Shown: positions 33,964-46,063 of the stretch, in pieces | How the letters are laid out: every line of letters begins with the position of its first letter | Numbering within the stretch: position 1 is the stretch's first letter | NCBI RefSeq assembly: GCF_001642475.1 | Contig: NW_019173965.1 | Location: forward strand, 124,001 to 188,000 | Length of the DNA: 64,000 nucleotides | DNA from: Fonsecaea monophora | Taxonomy: Eukaryota > Ascomycota > Eurotiomycetes > Chaetothyriales > Herpotrichiellaceae | Direction: 5' to 3' | Made by a program: the position numbers and the translations under genes | Notes under the pieces: generated by a model | What the model saw: the letters and a program-made list of their open reading frames with translations, nothing else | The model's database searches: none | Told to the model about the DNA's origin: nothing

Positions 33964-36636
33964 TCAAGCTGTGTTTCCCGGCAATGGCCCAGCATCCATG
34001 TCCCAATAGGATACACAAGCATCCTGACTGTCATAGCCAGAGTCGGTGCTAGTTTCACTATACCGGCGCGGGATCTTGTTTTGACTATTTTGCATGCCCA
34101 ACACGTCAGCAGCATATATGTGATCGTGTGGTAGAACGCGAACCTCTTCCCTTCCAGCAGTTGCTGGTTTCTCAATAGCTGGCAGCCGTCGGAGAAGGTG
34201 CTTCCTCGCTGCCTGCGCCAACAGGTGCGTGTGTTCGATCTCAAGTTTCTTCGAATTGAAAAAGGCCAATGCTTCTGTTTCGTTTTCTTCAAGGTCATGA
34301 TCTTCACGATCGAGAATTCGCAAAGTTTCTGCACAATGCAAGCAGTTCATGATATCAGTCCTAGCGGATAGGGGAGTTGACGAGTCGATGAAATAAGGGG
34401 GTCGAGTGTCAGCTGCTGGCTGCGTGGTGGGAGTGGACAACACTTTCATGGCCTCTGATGCCCGCCTGAAATAGTCGGATTGAGCAGTATCGCTCAGGAC
34501 CGAGCTTGCGGCCAGCGCTCGCGTTTCAGCTGCGGAGCCTGGTGGCGCAATTTTGAGCGCAGCACTCAAGTGCTCTCGGACACGAGCGGATTCCTCGGCT
34601 GTGTGCAGAGACAGCTCCAAAGCCTCTGTCAGTGACAACATTGACCGCCAGGCAGCAACAGCATCAAGTGGTGATCTGACTGCATGATCTTCGACCACGA
34701 CGTCCAGAAGGGGATTGGGAGAATCTTCCTGCGTGGGTCGGTCGTACATCAAATTGTACGCCCTCTGACAGACTGTATCCAGAAATACATGATCGCATGG
34801 CATATCAAGCATGTTGGCAAGATACGGAGGGAGGGGATCCGGATGATGCAGGGGTAAATTGTCGTGCGAGTCTTTGGCGCGGCCCCATTGCCTGTTTGCA
34901 AAAAACTTCCCGACGCGGTTAGCGATCCTGGATACTCCAGTTCCGAGTGAGCCCACGTTCCACAGGAGCACCCGACAATGGAGTGTTTTCAGCATTAACC
35001 GCAGAGGTGATCGGGGGAGAGTTCCTGCACCAAAGATTGTCAAGAGCAATCGGCTTCGGCTCACTTCGGCATCACCACCAGCCAATTGTGCGTCAATTGC
35101 AATGTCCCACGCCTTGATCCGAGCCACGTCGTCGTCAGCAGTGCGACCGGTAAGCCAAGCATAGGCGCGTGCTCCAAAAAGATAGCCAAAGGTATACTTG
35201 AGCCATTCACAAGTAATGGCCATCCACTCGGGGAAGAAGTGATGATGAGGAAGGTGTAGTTCCTGCATGCTCGTGCTCCAGGCGCGGCGTCGAACTTGAA
35301 TGGGTGAGGCTGGAGCTGGAACCTGTCTCGAGGTAGTGCCCAGCTCCTCGACATCGGTTTTCGGTGGAGGTTTTGAATTGAACAAATATGAAAAGATGAG
35401 GAAAGCCAGGAATGTCAGGGCAATGAATCCTTTGACCAAGGGTATGATGCCACCGGCCTGGCAGAACTGGCTGAATGCAGTCAAGTATATCCGAGGAGAA
35501 CGTAGAAATTTCCAGCCATCAAGAAGCTCGAGGGGAATTCCAAATAGGCCCTTCTCACGGGATGTTGAGCCCATATCGGACTCACTGAGGCCATCTATTA
35601 CCATCAGACTGGCAATTGAACCCAGAATGATCCTCGTAGGCCATTTCCCCTTGAGTCTCAAGCGTTCTGACGGGGTTTCATAGATGTGGCCGTAATGTTC
35701 CTGTGGTTGGTTTTGTCGTAGCCGCCTCCAACTCTCGGGCAATGGAATCAGGCCCTGCGGAGGGTGGGTGGTTGCGTCTGTCGATTCAGATGAGGGGGAC
35801 CGGCTATTTGAAGCCGGTGAAGATTCCTCTATTACCACATTGCTCGTGAAAGCAGCAGCTCTTTGAGCATCATGACCGCCTTGAGCGATTACTTTGTCAA
35901 GGGTCTCGAGCCGTTCTTTTAGTGCCTTGTTTTCTTCCTCTAAGCGCTTCGTCCGGAACTCGAGATGGCGGATGTACTCGACCGCTTTTGTCAATATCGA
36001 AGCCTTGTTGAGCTTGTTGCTTGGGGTGAGGCCATCCAGATCCTCCTCATCAGATTCTCCATTGGCTGATTCACGACCTTTTGTCTTCTGTGCGAACCGA
36101 AGGCTAGGCACGCTGTCCCTCAGCTCGGCTATCTTCTCATTGAGATTGGCACGATATCTCTTCTCAATTATGTTATGCGGCCGCTTTTTGGCAGGAGCTT
36201 CATGCCGGTAGTCCGTCATCGGGATATCGGTAGGGGACAGTTTCCGTTTGAGCATAGGTCGTATACTTGGGGTGGGCTGTTCTCTTAGTGTGTCGCCACT
36301 GAGTCGCATCTCGAGACTAGATCGTGATTCTGGAGATGCTGAACTGTGTCGCGGGGTCAACAGATCTTGAGAGGGAAGGGCGGTGAGGAGGTCGGTCTTG
36401 AGTTGGGCAGGGAGAGAATCTCCATTTGCGGTCGATGATGGAGATATCGGAAGGGCGTGGAGGGCTTGGTTTGTAGCAAGATTGTCTTCTTCGGGAGCTC
36501 GTGGAAAGGTATCTGCAGTTCCATTCCAATCCAGCCATTTGTCAAATTCACGGCCGGCGGATTGGAGGTCAAGCGGCGCGGCCATGGCTGGCTGCGGAGG
36601 AGTGATCATGGCGCGTGTGTCTGTGTAGTCTGCCAC
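33964..36636 (-). CDS. Sterol regulatory element-binding protein (bHLH, membrane-bound)
   Basis: Single-exon 890-aa SREBP of the Sre1/SrbA/SAH-2 type, a regulator of ergosterol synthesis and hypoxia adaptation released from ER/Golgi membrane by proteolysis. Seen: acidic Ser/Pro-rich N-terminus; bHLH (about 150-228) with the SREBP-specific Tyr in EKRYR (Tyr161); leucine-zipper-like extension (RLEEENKALKERLETL); two hydrophobic helices (about 335-351 and 396-419); and a C-terminal fungal SREBP domain (DUF2014-like, about 520-760). The two-helix hairpin argues for the membrane-anchored regulator rather than a soluble SrbB-like paralogue. Upstream lies a 3.8 kb gene-free region. Confidence 0.92.
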   Translation of the reverse strand: MADYTDTRAMITPPQPAMAAPLDLQSAGREFDKWLDWNGTADTFPRAPEEDNLATNQALHALPISPSSTANGDSLPAQLKTDLLTALPSQDLLTPRHSSASPESRSSLEMRLSGDTLREQPTPSIRPMLKRKLSPTDIPMTDYRHEAPAKKRPHNIIEKRYRANLNEKIAELRDSVPSLRFAQKTKGRESANGESDEEDLDGLTPSNKLNKASILTKAVEYIRHLEFRTKRLEEENKALKERLETLDKVIAQGGHDAQRAAAFTSNVVIEESSPASNSRSPSSESTDATTHPPQGLIPLPESWRRLRQNQPQEHYGHIYETPSERLRLKGKWPTRIILGSIASLMVIDGLSESDMGSTSREKGLFGIPLELLDGWKFLRSPRIYLTAFSQFCQAGGIIPLVKGFIALTFLAFLIFSYLFNSKPPPKTDVEELGTTSRQVPAPASPIQVRRRAWSTSMQELHLPHHHFFPEWMAITCEWLKYTFGYLFGARAYAWLTGRTADDDVARIKAWDIAIDAQLAGGDAEVSRSRLLLTIFGAGTLPRSPLRLMLKTLHCRVLLWNVGSLGTGVSRIANRVGKFFANRQWGRAKDSHDNLPLHHPDPLPPYLANMLDMPCDHVFLDTVCQRAYNLMYDRPTQEDSPNPLLDVVVEDHAVRSPLDAVAAWRSMLSLTEALELSLHTAEESARVREHLSAALKIAPPGSAAETRALAASSVLSDTAQSDYFRRASEAMKVLSTPTTQPAADTRPPYFIDSSTPLSARTDIMNCLHCAETLRILDREDHDLEENETEALAFFNSKKLEIEHTHLLAQAARKHLLRRLPAIEKPATAGREEVRVLPHDHIYAADVLGMQNSQNKIPRRYSETSTDSGYDSQDACVSYWDMDAGPLPGNTA

Positions 36637-39600
36637 TGTCTTCGGAAGGCGAAGGCCAGCATATGAAGGAGCTCCTTATATAACGCTCATCCGTTGCACT
36701 GACGGTAGGATGTTTCGAGGAGGCGATATTGGAACAGAATGGTGAACGAGCACAGGCCGAGTTGAGGTCCCTGACTAGCCAGTCAATGCCAATCCAAGAA
36801 GGGGGAACAATCTGCACGGCTGCAGATTTCCGCTGGGCAAGCATGGTCGATAGAAGAGAAGCAGTTGGTTCGCTTGCTTGGTGGCTCTTCAGGCTGCGCC
36901 CAGGGAGCGCAGCGGCCATTGGTGGGATTGGGGGACGCCTGTTCGGCTGCTCTAACTTCCGCCATGCTGCGCCACGATAACACGATTCAATTCAAGAGGG
37001 GTCAGAGCAGGATACATCTTTAATGTGCTATGGACAGCCCTGATAGCATGTACCTTCGTATTCTCACGCCCCTGCTGGTGGTTGAACACGTTGAATGTGG
37101 CTGATAGTCGAGCATCTCACCGGTACATCAGCGAAGCGAAGACATTCCGAGTCTTGACTTGGAGCTGGTTAAGCGAGGGGCATCAATTCTTGTACTCGGT
37201 ACAAGTACGAGGTACGAACAGATACTATCAATACCCATGAATGCCGTTCGATACCGGTGGAACACCTGCAAGAGCCAGATGATACGAGGCTCTTGTCCGC
37301 TATCGAAGAACCTATCGAGACATCCAGGAAAAGGTGCCCTTCGAAGGCGCAGTGGAATAATCAAGGCCAGCATTAAGACATGGACACGGTAAGCCCCCCA
37401 TTTGAGGCCCCGCCTCTTGGATTTTTGGGTGGTGCCCTCCCTTTGTCATTTGTGTCTCTGTCCCCTCGCACCCACCTCGTCCCCTACTGTGCGAGGTACA
37501 TAACCCACCCTCTCAGGGGATGGCTCGTAATATGATAAGGTTCCTCCTGCTACCCATATCGCTTTCGTGCGAACGGGGACAGGGGAGATTGTGCGTGAGG
37601 GGTTCAACCATGTGTGGGCATTTTCTTTAGGAGTCCTCACTGTGCCCTCGTAATGTAACTAGCTCTTTTAGGTACACAGCAGATAACAAGGCCTGTTGGC
37701 CTGCTATCTATTGCGCGCGGAGGAAACATCCTCATCGACGATCTTGCCGAAGCGAGAACGGATCAGTCGGAGTAAGAGGATATTGATCGTCTTGTCAGGT
37801 GGTCGATAGATTTGTCTCGAACCGCGACTGCACCTACCGTCACACAGTAGAGTCAAGACGATTTGTGGATAGTCCCATAGCCAAGTGGATAGCTTCATGA
37901 GTCGTTCGCCTGTCGAAACAATCCAAATGCGGAGAGTTCAACAAAAACGTGTATTTTGAGTCGCGGATACGTCCTTTGTAGTGCTCGGTTACGGGTTTGC
38001 ATTGGCACTACTCCCTCGGTAAGCCTTGATCATGGCGCACAATCACTTGTCCTCGGTCTGTGGTCCGTGTTAATGTTCAAGTGGAAAACGTTTCCAAGGA
38101 ATGCCAGTTCTGAGCGGGTTCCAGGGACAGGGTTCATTCCTTCGCACATTCTTTTGTAACAGTGCACCGAGTGCGGATGTACCTGTTGTCTGTGACATAT
38201 CGTTCTCTCTGTACCCAGTAATTCGACACTAGAGAGAAGTTGCACCGACTGGCAAGGAAATTGTTCCTGTAGTTGGAATGTTGTAGACTGTAGGGCCATG
38301 GCCATTTCCAGGGGATTTCTCCAGTGCCCCATCCATATCAACGAGGTACTTCTGAGAGGGCGGTCATCCCATCGTGTCTCGGACTGGCACTATCTATTTC
38401 TGAAGTCGGCTCGCAGGGTGGCAGAGTAGGTAACAACTTGATGCATTTCCTGCGGGAAACCCTTGAGCGCTCGCTTCTCTCTCCCCCGCAAACGCCTTCA
38501 TAAGTGCTGCTATTTTCTGCGCTTGCCTGGATCGATACAAGGAATGTTGGACACCGTCCTGTGCCCCGCACCTGTAAAAAGCACGTAGAGGTTGCACAAA
38601 ACGCGGCCGAACAAGTCTGGTCGATGGCTCCATCTTCCCTGCATCATGGCCCCGGGAACCTTCAAGGGATGTTGGAAACTAGCAGAGGAAACTCGGTCTT
38701 CGGCATTTCTGGTCCAAGCGGGACAATGGCTAATCCAGAAGTCAGTTCTTTCAGGACTTTGACACTGTGAGAGCTCACTGCTCGCGGGCACTTTGCGAGT
38801 AAGAGACCCTACCGTAGGTACCCAGGAATGGGATCTGGAGGGTCTCTGGTCCGGCAATTTTAGAAGGGGAGAAGTGGACGGGTTACAGATGTTGGCTCGA
38901 AGTTTACAGGCTTGCCACGTTTCCCACCCGCGCAATTGTGCGATCCTGGGCAGACGGCTCGATGGTACAATTAATTGATTAATTAATTTGTCAGACGGTC
39001 AAAATACTCGGATCGCACGGAAAGAAGCCACGGATGGCACCTCAACACCGATGAGTTAGCACCAAGTGGATTTTCTGTCAGACACAGAATTTCTGTCCCT
39101 TCTGTTCAACCTTTCAGCCTCCGTAATGACATCACAACGAGAAGTGAATGGGATTGAGTTCTGTAACTGCGTTCGCTTTTTTTCTCCGGATGGTTTCCTG
39201 ATCAAAACATCATCATCTTCTATACTCGTTCAAATTCTCTGAACTCTTTTTTGTTGTTTTGTTTGGAAATGCAGCGACACCGCCCTTGATCAACACCCAG
39301 CAATCTTTGGGGGTCACAATGTTTTCTCGGCGCTCAAGGCCTTTTCGGAGGCTCCATTATTGTTTGATCTCCGCCCCGGTACCCCTGTTCATCCATGCCA
39401 TTCGCCCCATGGCTAGTCGTCCTGTTGGTCAGCCAGGACGGGTGGCGTGGTGCTGGCGTTCTCATTTCAACGCTTACCGTCATAGGCCATGTCAGGGATT
39501 CCCTTTTGTCGTATCCACCGAATCGCAATCAGCCAATACCTACTGAGGTTTCTTTTCATGTCCCTCCAGGCTTGAGTCTACATGGCCCTGCATCGATCAC

Positions 39601-40459
39601 TGGGAAACCGTCGCCCCTTCGATAACCTTCTTCAAAATCATGGGGCGCCGATGAGGCCTCCTGATATACCAGCATTTTCATAAGCACGAAGATCTTTTCG
39701 GTTTTAAATGACGACGCCTTAAGAGCTGGGAGCAAGAGGTCGGTGCCCAGGTCGCTTATACTCTGCCTTGTGCCCCCTGGTACTCATTCTACTCGCGCTC
39801 CTCGAGGCTGGAATCCTTTATCAACATCAAAACCCTCCGGCACCGAGATCAGCGTACCCTTGGTTGTTGGCAATCCCGGCACCTTCTGTTGATCATTTCT
39901 CACGCAATTTTCCAAAACACTGCAGATCAGACGCCCCCCAGCACAATCGCAAGCGCAACAGCACAAGCACCTGCCACCATCCCTGTCCATCAAGACAAAC
40001 TCGTGACTCTGAGTCTGACTCTCATTTGTACTACTTCTGGTAAAGGGCGAGCGACGAGAGGCCTACAGGAGCAATTCTGAGACGAGACCCATCTTTGGCA
40101 AACTCGGTGCCTGATCCTCCAGTCGTGTACAGCACACCAACCTTGGGCATCCCTCCGCCAAATACCTATCCGCTTCTTCAATTCTTCCTGTTGCGGACTC
40201 TCCTCTTTTACCGACATAAATCAACTCAGCATTGCCCCTCTTTCGGGCTCATTGCAACAAACAATTCGACGTCACGCGGAGCCCACCTAAAGGATTGACA
40301 AGTTGGTAGCAACCACATTTCCAGCGCCCCTCGCAGCCCTGGTCTCTACAATTTGGCCCCTTTGATCCGACTTCCGAACTTTGCAAACAGTACCAACCCA
40401 CTTCGATGGGCATAAGACTCTTCATAAAGAGGTAACCGCACCTGTACCACAGCTGCCGC
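36637..40459. other. 3.8 kb gene-free region upstream of SREBP
   Basis: Divergent upstream DNA of SREBP (minus) and the Ser/Pro-rich gene (plus). No open frame looks protein-like. An inverted repeat with 9-bp arms lies at 38802-38810/38839-38847, and an AT-rich TAATTAAT stretch at about 38968-38988. Confidence 0.5.
38802..38847. repeat. Inverted repeat, 9-bp arms
   Basis: AGAGACCCT and its exact reverse complement AGGGTCTCT separated by 28 bases. Could be a protein site or chance. Confidence 0.45.
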
Positions 40460-41155
40460 ATGCACACAACAAGTGGCGATTCCCAGAGACGTCGCAGAGA
40501 TTCCCAGAAACACGGCCTGCGACGTTTCGCTTCTCCCATTTATATTGATCTTCCTGACTCAATGGGGTACACGATGAACCGCGATACATACTCTGGGCGT
40601 TACACCCCAACCTCACCGTTGTCTCCGAGACTCCATGCTAGTCAACAACCACTCTCTCCTCAATCAACCCGAAGTCGGCCAGCACCACATGGTCGGCAAG
40701 CATCGAGGAACATGCACATGACTCTGCCTCGATTCCATCCTGCCAATTTCGGCCATCTTGACTCGCCAGCCACACCAGCCACACCATCTTCCACGGTCCA
40801 GAGCCCAGCCATCACCTTGAACCGGGTGACGCAGCCCGTCGTACTGGAATCTCCGAGGTTGATGCGTGAGAAGCAACGCGAATTCATAGAGAGAACCACG
40901 TTGTCCGCCAAGATCGCAGCCTCTTCGATGGGCATCAAACCCGGTGCACCACGGTTGGACCCTCTGGGCAGTCCTAAAGGTCCCGTCACGCCTCTAGCAC
41001 TCGAAGAAGGTGACGACTACTTTCAAGTCGCTGGAGCAGGCAAAGTGTCACCAGCAGGAAGTCCAGGCCCGGGAAGAAGTCCACGTAGTGATGTTTCGTC
41101 GGACAAGGAGGAATCGAAGAACAAGAAAATCAGACAAGCCGATGTCTATCAATGA
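40460..41155 (+). CDS. Ser/Pro-rich hypothetical protein
   Basis: Up to 231 aa, low complexity and probably disordered: SPLSPR, SPQSTRSRP, SPATPATPSS and SPAGSPGPGRSPRSD stretches rich in SP/TP sites that suit proline-directed kinases. A more ordered segment (about 125-160: PVVLESPRLMREKQREFIERT) may be a helix. The start is ambiguous: ATG at 40460, 40562 (MGYTMNRD) or 40574; the segment after 40574 reads most like a conserved protein start. No intron, signal peptide or domain seen. Function unknown. It is followed by a lysine-rich C-terminus ending DVYQ. Confidence 0.65.
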   Translation: MHTTSGDSQRRRRDSQKHGLRRFASPIYIDLPDSMGYTMNRDTYSGRYTPTSPLSPRLHASQQPLSPQSTRSRPAPHGRQASRNMHMTLPRFHPANFGHLDSPATPATPSSTVQSPAITLNRVTQPVVLESPRLMREKQREFIERTTLSAKIAASSMGIKPGAPRLDPLGSPKGPVTPLALEEGDDYFQVAGAGKVSPAGSPGPGRSPRSDVSSDKEESKNKKIRQADVYQ

Positions 41156-42007
41156 TGGCGGCAATATAGTTGTTGTTGAGCAGAGATGGGGATTCGCAGG
41201 CTGACACTTGCTCGGTCTGTTCGATGGTCTCTCAGTTTCTTTTGTTATTAGCATATTGACACTCGTTGCGACTGGCCTCGCATCAAGGTTGCATTGGGTA
41301 CACGGATTGCATCAGGTATCGCCTGAGACTCTAGCATTGGCGTTGGGAAGTCTACAAATTCGACCATCATCGTTGCCTGGGGCAATCTTGGTTTTGCCAT
41401 TAGGGATTGACTGGGCTATTCTCTGCATAGCGAGGGTTGCAGGTCATTTCTGAGTATCATAACGATAGGCATGAAAAAAGAGGCCGGTCTATATTTGCAT
41501 GGCCATGGGCATAGATAGACCAGACAAGCGAGAAGAACATTTGACAAATCCAACACATCATCTCGTACTATGCGGAAAGATGACTCCGTATGAGTGTACC
41601 TGTCCGCAGGATTCCCTGTGGCTGGGATATCTGCACAGGGATGGAGTGTAAAGCCAAAGTGGCGGTGCATGGTCCGTGGTCTGTGGTCCGTCATCCATGT
41701 TTCACCAACGGCTCCAAAAATGTCACTCTCGACAGCCAGTGAAGCGACTTGAACACAAAACACACCCACAACTGCAGTTCACTCATTTGAGTCTCATTGT
41801 CTTTTCTTCCTCTCTCCTTTTTCCCTTCTTGATTGCAGAGCTGTTCGCTGCTCTTTAAGACCTGAAGCGCCTCGTTTTGCCCGTTCTGCCCGTTCTCTTT
41901 CAGGCCGCCTGCTCCCACGAACATGCTCCAACAGGCCACGCAACAGTCCCCGAGGTGACACGATTGTTCAAACCTCGTCCATTGCACAGACGTGGCATGC
42001 TTCCAAC
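41156..42007. other. Intergenic: mannosyltransferase promoter
   Basis: No gene seen. A pyrimidine-rich stretch (about 41797-41835) precedes the next gene and probably lies in its promoter or leader. Confidence 0.55.
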
Positions 42008-43200
42008 ATGCGACAGCCACGTAGTAGCAACAGGACCCTGGCCCTTGGCATCCTCCTGGGCGTTGTCTTCATCTACTTCCTCTACAGCATCCACAACACC
42101 TCCGTCGACCAGTCCGAACTCCGCCTGCGAGTACAAACGTCCGCAGCCGAGAACCCTCTGTCTCCCCCGACCTCAGCCTTCCGCAAGCAATCCAACTCCC
42201 AAAATGCCCCCGGTGTCCGCCGGCCGCCTCCCGTCGTTCACTACCAACTGAATAACCTGACCGCGTCAGCGCTGCCCGTTCAAAAGCACGAGAAAGTCCT
42301 CATTTTGACGCCCCTGGCGCGCTTCTACCCCGAGTACTGGGCCAATCTCATGACCTTGAGCTACCCTCACGAGCACATCAGTCTCGGCTTCATCACGCCC
42401 AAGACTAAGGAAGGCAATGCGGCGACGGCCGCTCTACAAGAGGCAATAAGGGAGACGCAATCGGGTCCGGAAGAGCAACGGTTTCAATCGGTGACCATTT
42501 TGAGGCAGGACTTTGTGCCACCCTTGAATTCACAAAACGAACAGGAACGCCACAAGATGGAGAACCAAAAGATCCGGCGGGCGTCCATGGCGCGGGCACG
42601 GAATAGCCTTCTCTTCACTACCATCGGGCCGCATACATCTTGGGTGTTGTGGTTGGACGGCGACGTGGTTGAGACCCCCCCTACGCTGATCCAGGATCTG
42701 GCCAGTCACGACAAATCCGTCATTGCCCCGAGCTGCATGCAGCGGTATGTCAACGACGAAGGGAACGAGGACATCCGGCCCTACGATTTCAACACCTGGC
42801 GCGACAGTGACGTCGCACAGGAGCTCGCCAGCAAGATGGGTCCCGACGAAGTTCTTCTCGAGGGATACGCAGAGATGGCCACGTATCGAACACTCATGAC
42901 CAAGCTGGCCAAGGTGGGCAAGGACCGTGATGAACGGCGTCTGATGCCGTTGGACGGCGTGGGTGGCACGGCACTTTTGGTCAAGGCAGAGGTGCACCGC
43001 GACGGCGCCATGTTTCCTCCCTTTCCTTTCTATCATCTCATCGAGACGGAGGGCTTCGCGAAGATGGCGAAGCGGCTTGGGTTCGAGGTCTGGGGTCTCC
43101 CCGATTACTTTGTAAGTCTTGCCCGATGTGTGACTGTTACTTTATCCTCGTACTAATTCTCTGGTGTTTTTTTTTACAGGTGTACCATTATAATGAATAG
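42008..43200 (+). CDS. MNN9: Anp1/Mnn9-family mannosyltransferase
   Basis: 374-aa type II Golgi membrane protein of the Anp1/Van1/Mnn9 family, which extends the mannan backbone of N-glycans (M-Pol). Exons 42008-43111 and a tiny last exon 43180-43200 that adds VYHYNE; the intron is 68 bp (GTAAGT donor, CTAAT branch, TTTACAG acceptor). Seen: one N-terminal signal anchor (about 10-28, LALGILLGVVFIYFLY), a Pro/Ser-rich stem, LILTPLARF, and the catalytic DxD-type motif WLDGDVVETP (about 215-224), then the conserved RRLMPLDGVGG and EVWGLPDY end. The C-terminal GLPDYFVYHYNE is a family signature and fixes the splice. MNN9 is the best guess over ANP1/VAN1. Confidence 0.9.
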
Positions 43201-44034
43201 ATTACGCCCCGTGATGACATCCAGCAATACCTAGGTATCATGTCATATTCAGGGTTTTGTTTTGTTTTGACCCTGACCTTGACCTTGATCCTGATGCAGG
43301 AAAAAGAAAGAAAGAGAAATAGCGCAAAAAGAATATTGTTTGGTTACTTACCTACCTACCTACCTACCTACCTATCTGCCTTTGAAACACTGTTACCAAT
43401 CCTACATGCCTCCTAACTATGTGCCTACCTAACTCTCGAAACACTTTTGTCTATATTACGGCACCTACATACCACCTTTGCACTGTGAACCGCTCTCCGC
43501 GCTCCACGCATGATGATTCGCAGGTACACCGTTCCTAGAAGATTTCAAGTGAGTGGGGAGAGATTTACTAGATTGTCGGAGTATCGAAGTGTCGAAGTGT
43601 CGGAGCAGACAAAGGCAACGCGGGGATGAGAACGAGGGCTAGGATGTATTATCCAGGAATATCCGAGTCCAAGAGGCAGAAAGGGGGAGCAGGAATTTCC
43701 GGGTAAGACAGAAAGAGAGATAGATATACGGGGTAAATGCTCTACTAAATGAAAATGAATCGAAAGAACATGTCTGATCAACTGAACTGGGTTGCCCTGT
43801 TTTTGTCAATTACTACTACTATAGTATATTTCCTCTCCTCTCCTCTCTTTTTTTTTTCAAGCTGTCGTCACTCATTCAGAACTTGTCAGAACAACAGTGT
43901 ATCTGGAGCAGCCATGACAAGGGGCTCTTTCTGTGTCCATCTTTTCTGCAACTCCAGAACAGTTGGCCCTGGGCGGCCATCCAGCGAGACATATATCTCT
44001 CGCCGTTTCTATAACATTATTTTTTTTTCATCAC
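43201..44034. other. Intergenic between convergent genes, with CCTA microsatellite
   Basis: Only 3' regions. Contains TGACCT-type short repeats (about 43266-43297), a CCTA array (43350-43374) and T-rich tracts near 43848. No gene. Confidence 0.6.
43350..43374 (+). repeat. CCTA tetranucleotide array
   Basis: About six tandem ACCT/CCTA units in the 3' flank of the mannosyltransferase gene. Confidence 0.8.
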
Positions 44035-46063
44035 TCATTTCGACCATCCGCCCAACTTGTCCCTCTTGATCTTCTTGGCCTGTCGCAGGCTGTATTTTGC
44101 CCGTTTGGCGAGTTTCCTGCCACCGCCACCGCTGGACGTCGAGTTCTGGGGCATGTTGGTCGTGGTGTTGTAGATGGCGTCCGGAGGGATGACGGACAGC
44201 TGGATGGTGGCGTTGCCCTCGCGGTACGAGGAGACGGTGGGGCCCTTGGTGAGGAACTGGGGCGTGATGGTGGTCTTGCCCGTGGCGATGTCGGTGTCGG
44301 CGAGGACGCGGTCGAGCATCTCGAGAGAGACGAGCGGCTGGTAAAAGGGCACCTCGTGGCCGGACTCGAAGATGCGCACAAAGGCGAACTTGCCGCTCTG
44401 GCGCACCTGGCCGTGCACGACGCCGTCCGAGGAGGAAATGTTGACGAAGCCCGCGTTCGCGTAGCCCGTCGCGTTGACGTGGTCGGCCACCACTTGCCCG
44501 CCCAGCCAGTTGCAGTTGAAGTCGGCGTCTCCAAAGTACATGGTGACAGAAACGTTCTGGCGCAGCAGCGCCTGCAGGGCCTCCACGGTGCCGATCTCGC
44601 GGTCGTCGTCGCCCGTGCTGCCGAACGCGTTGCCCACAGCCGCGTTGCTCTCGGTGTAATTCACGTACGCCCCAATGGCCGCCTGCACCCGCTCCGTGTT
44701 CAGGTAGTCGACATAGTCAACCGGTGGGAACGGGTCCGGCATCAAGAAGCGCACGTCGTACTCGTCGCGGTTCAGGTAGATGTCGTATAGACTCTCCACC
44801 TGTTCGAGGCAGAAATTGTCGGCCGCCGTGCATATTTCGTCAATCTTCCGTGTGTTGCAGTCGAGTGTCTGGTCGTAGCAGTTGCCCGGCCCGTACAGGT
44901 TGTTGAACCATTGGTCTGTCCACAGGTCAGGACCCCTGTCTGCCACTCAATCATGCAGGGGGGCAGAAAGGCGTAGCCAGAAAAAAATTGGCGAAAAGTA
45001 GAAACGAGGCATAAAACGGAAAAGGGAGGGAAAACACACCTTTGACGGTCTGATTCAGTGGGTCATAGTCGTATGTATTACCTGGGGATACGGAGAAGTT
45101 GTAGTAGGCTTGGTATTGGATCAACGGGTCGTACCAGCCGTTGCCGATCAACACATGCTCGAGGCGGATGTTGTGTGCTCCGGTGATGTTCTTCGCATTC
45201 TGCTGTTCGAAGTATTCCGACATGATGGGTGCATAGTGGCCACCTAAAGCGAGTAAACGTCAACTGGGTCCAGTACTTCTCGCAATCAATCTCTTGGGGA
45301 CTGGGGTGCGCGCTGGCAGATGGGAGAATAGATCTATAGTAAGGCCCTTTGCCTTCAGAAAGCCTTCCTACAGAAACGGGCACGTACCATATGATTCCGT
45401 CGCAAAGTTGATCCCCTGTCTCGCATACTGCGGGAATACGCCCATGAACCCCTGCAGTGTCTTCCACATGTTTGGCGCGGTCGCGGGGGTGCTGTTAGCT
45501 GTCAGAGACTCGTTCCAGTACGAGTACGTCCCGCAGCCCCAGTCACTGGCATAGTCGGGGCAGGTGTTGTTGGGTAGTTGGACTAGCATTCCCGAGTTCG
45601 GGTCCTCGTAGGCGGGCACAGGCGACGAGTAACTTAAGCCGACCTGCGTTGGCTCGTCGATGACGATCAAATTGGTGACATTGGACCACGAGTACGGATT
45701 GTCCACCGCCTCACCGTCCTGGTTGATTCGACATGGTCCCAGCTCTTGAAACAGACCGATCATCGAGGACGAACCCGGTCCGCCATTGATCCAGATGGTG
45801 AGCGGTGCGGTCGTGGGGTCGACGTTGCGCGCCTCGAAGAACCACCAAAAGATGTGCTGGCCGGGAGCCACGTCGGCGTAGCCAGAGAAGCTCTTCACGT
45901 CGGGATCCTGCTCGCAGATGCCCGCGGGCACGGACTTGTAGCGGACCGTGACATCTGCGTAACCAGTCTTGGTTGTAAAGTTCGTTGGCGCAGTCACGAA
46001 TTGGGAGGAAACGAACTGAGCACCTGAAGCCAGCAGCAGAGCTGCAGGGAGCAAAGAGATCAT
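44035..46063 (-). CDS. Secreted serine carboxypeptidase (S10)
   Basis: 594-aa predicted secreted peptidase removing C-terminal residues. Exons on minus: 46063-45388, 45243-45040, 44939-44035; introns 45244-45387 (144 bp) and 44940-45039. The second intron has two in-frame acceptors 6 nt apart (..TGAG and ..GGCAG), so VKDRGP or VKVADRGP are both possible. Seen: signal peptide MISLLPAALLLASGAQFVSS, oxyanion motif WINGGPGSSS, catalytic Ser in ATESYGGH (about 224), Asp in YFGDADFNCNW (about 431), and His in ESGHEVPFYQP (about 488). All three catalytic residues are present. Multiple NxT/S sites suggest glycosylation. The basic tail lacks a GPI signal. Confidence 0.92.

Noticed and set aside
44031..44534. 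167-codon Ser/Thr/Arg-rich frame on minus
   Set aside because: Same-strand shifted frame within the carboxypeptidase exon; no start or splice logic.
43933..44790. 285-codon open frame on plus
   Set aside because: Antisense to the carboxypeptidase last exon; it is rich in Val/Gly/Asp/Arg as expected from complementary GC-rich codons and matches no family.
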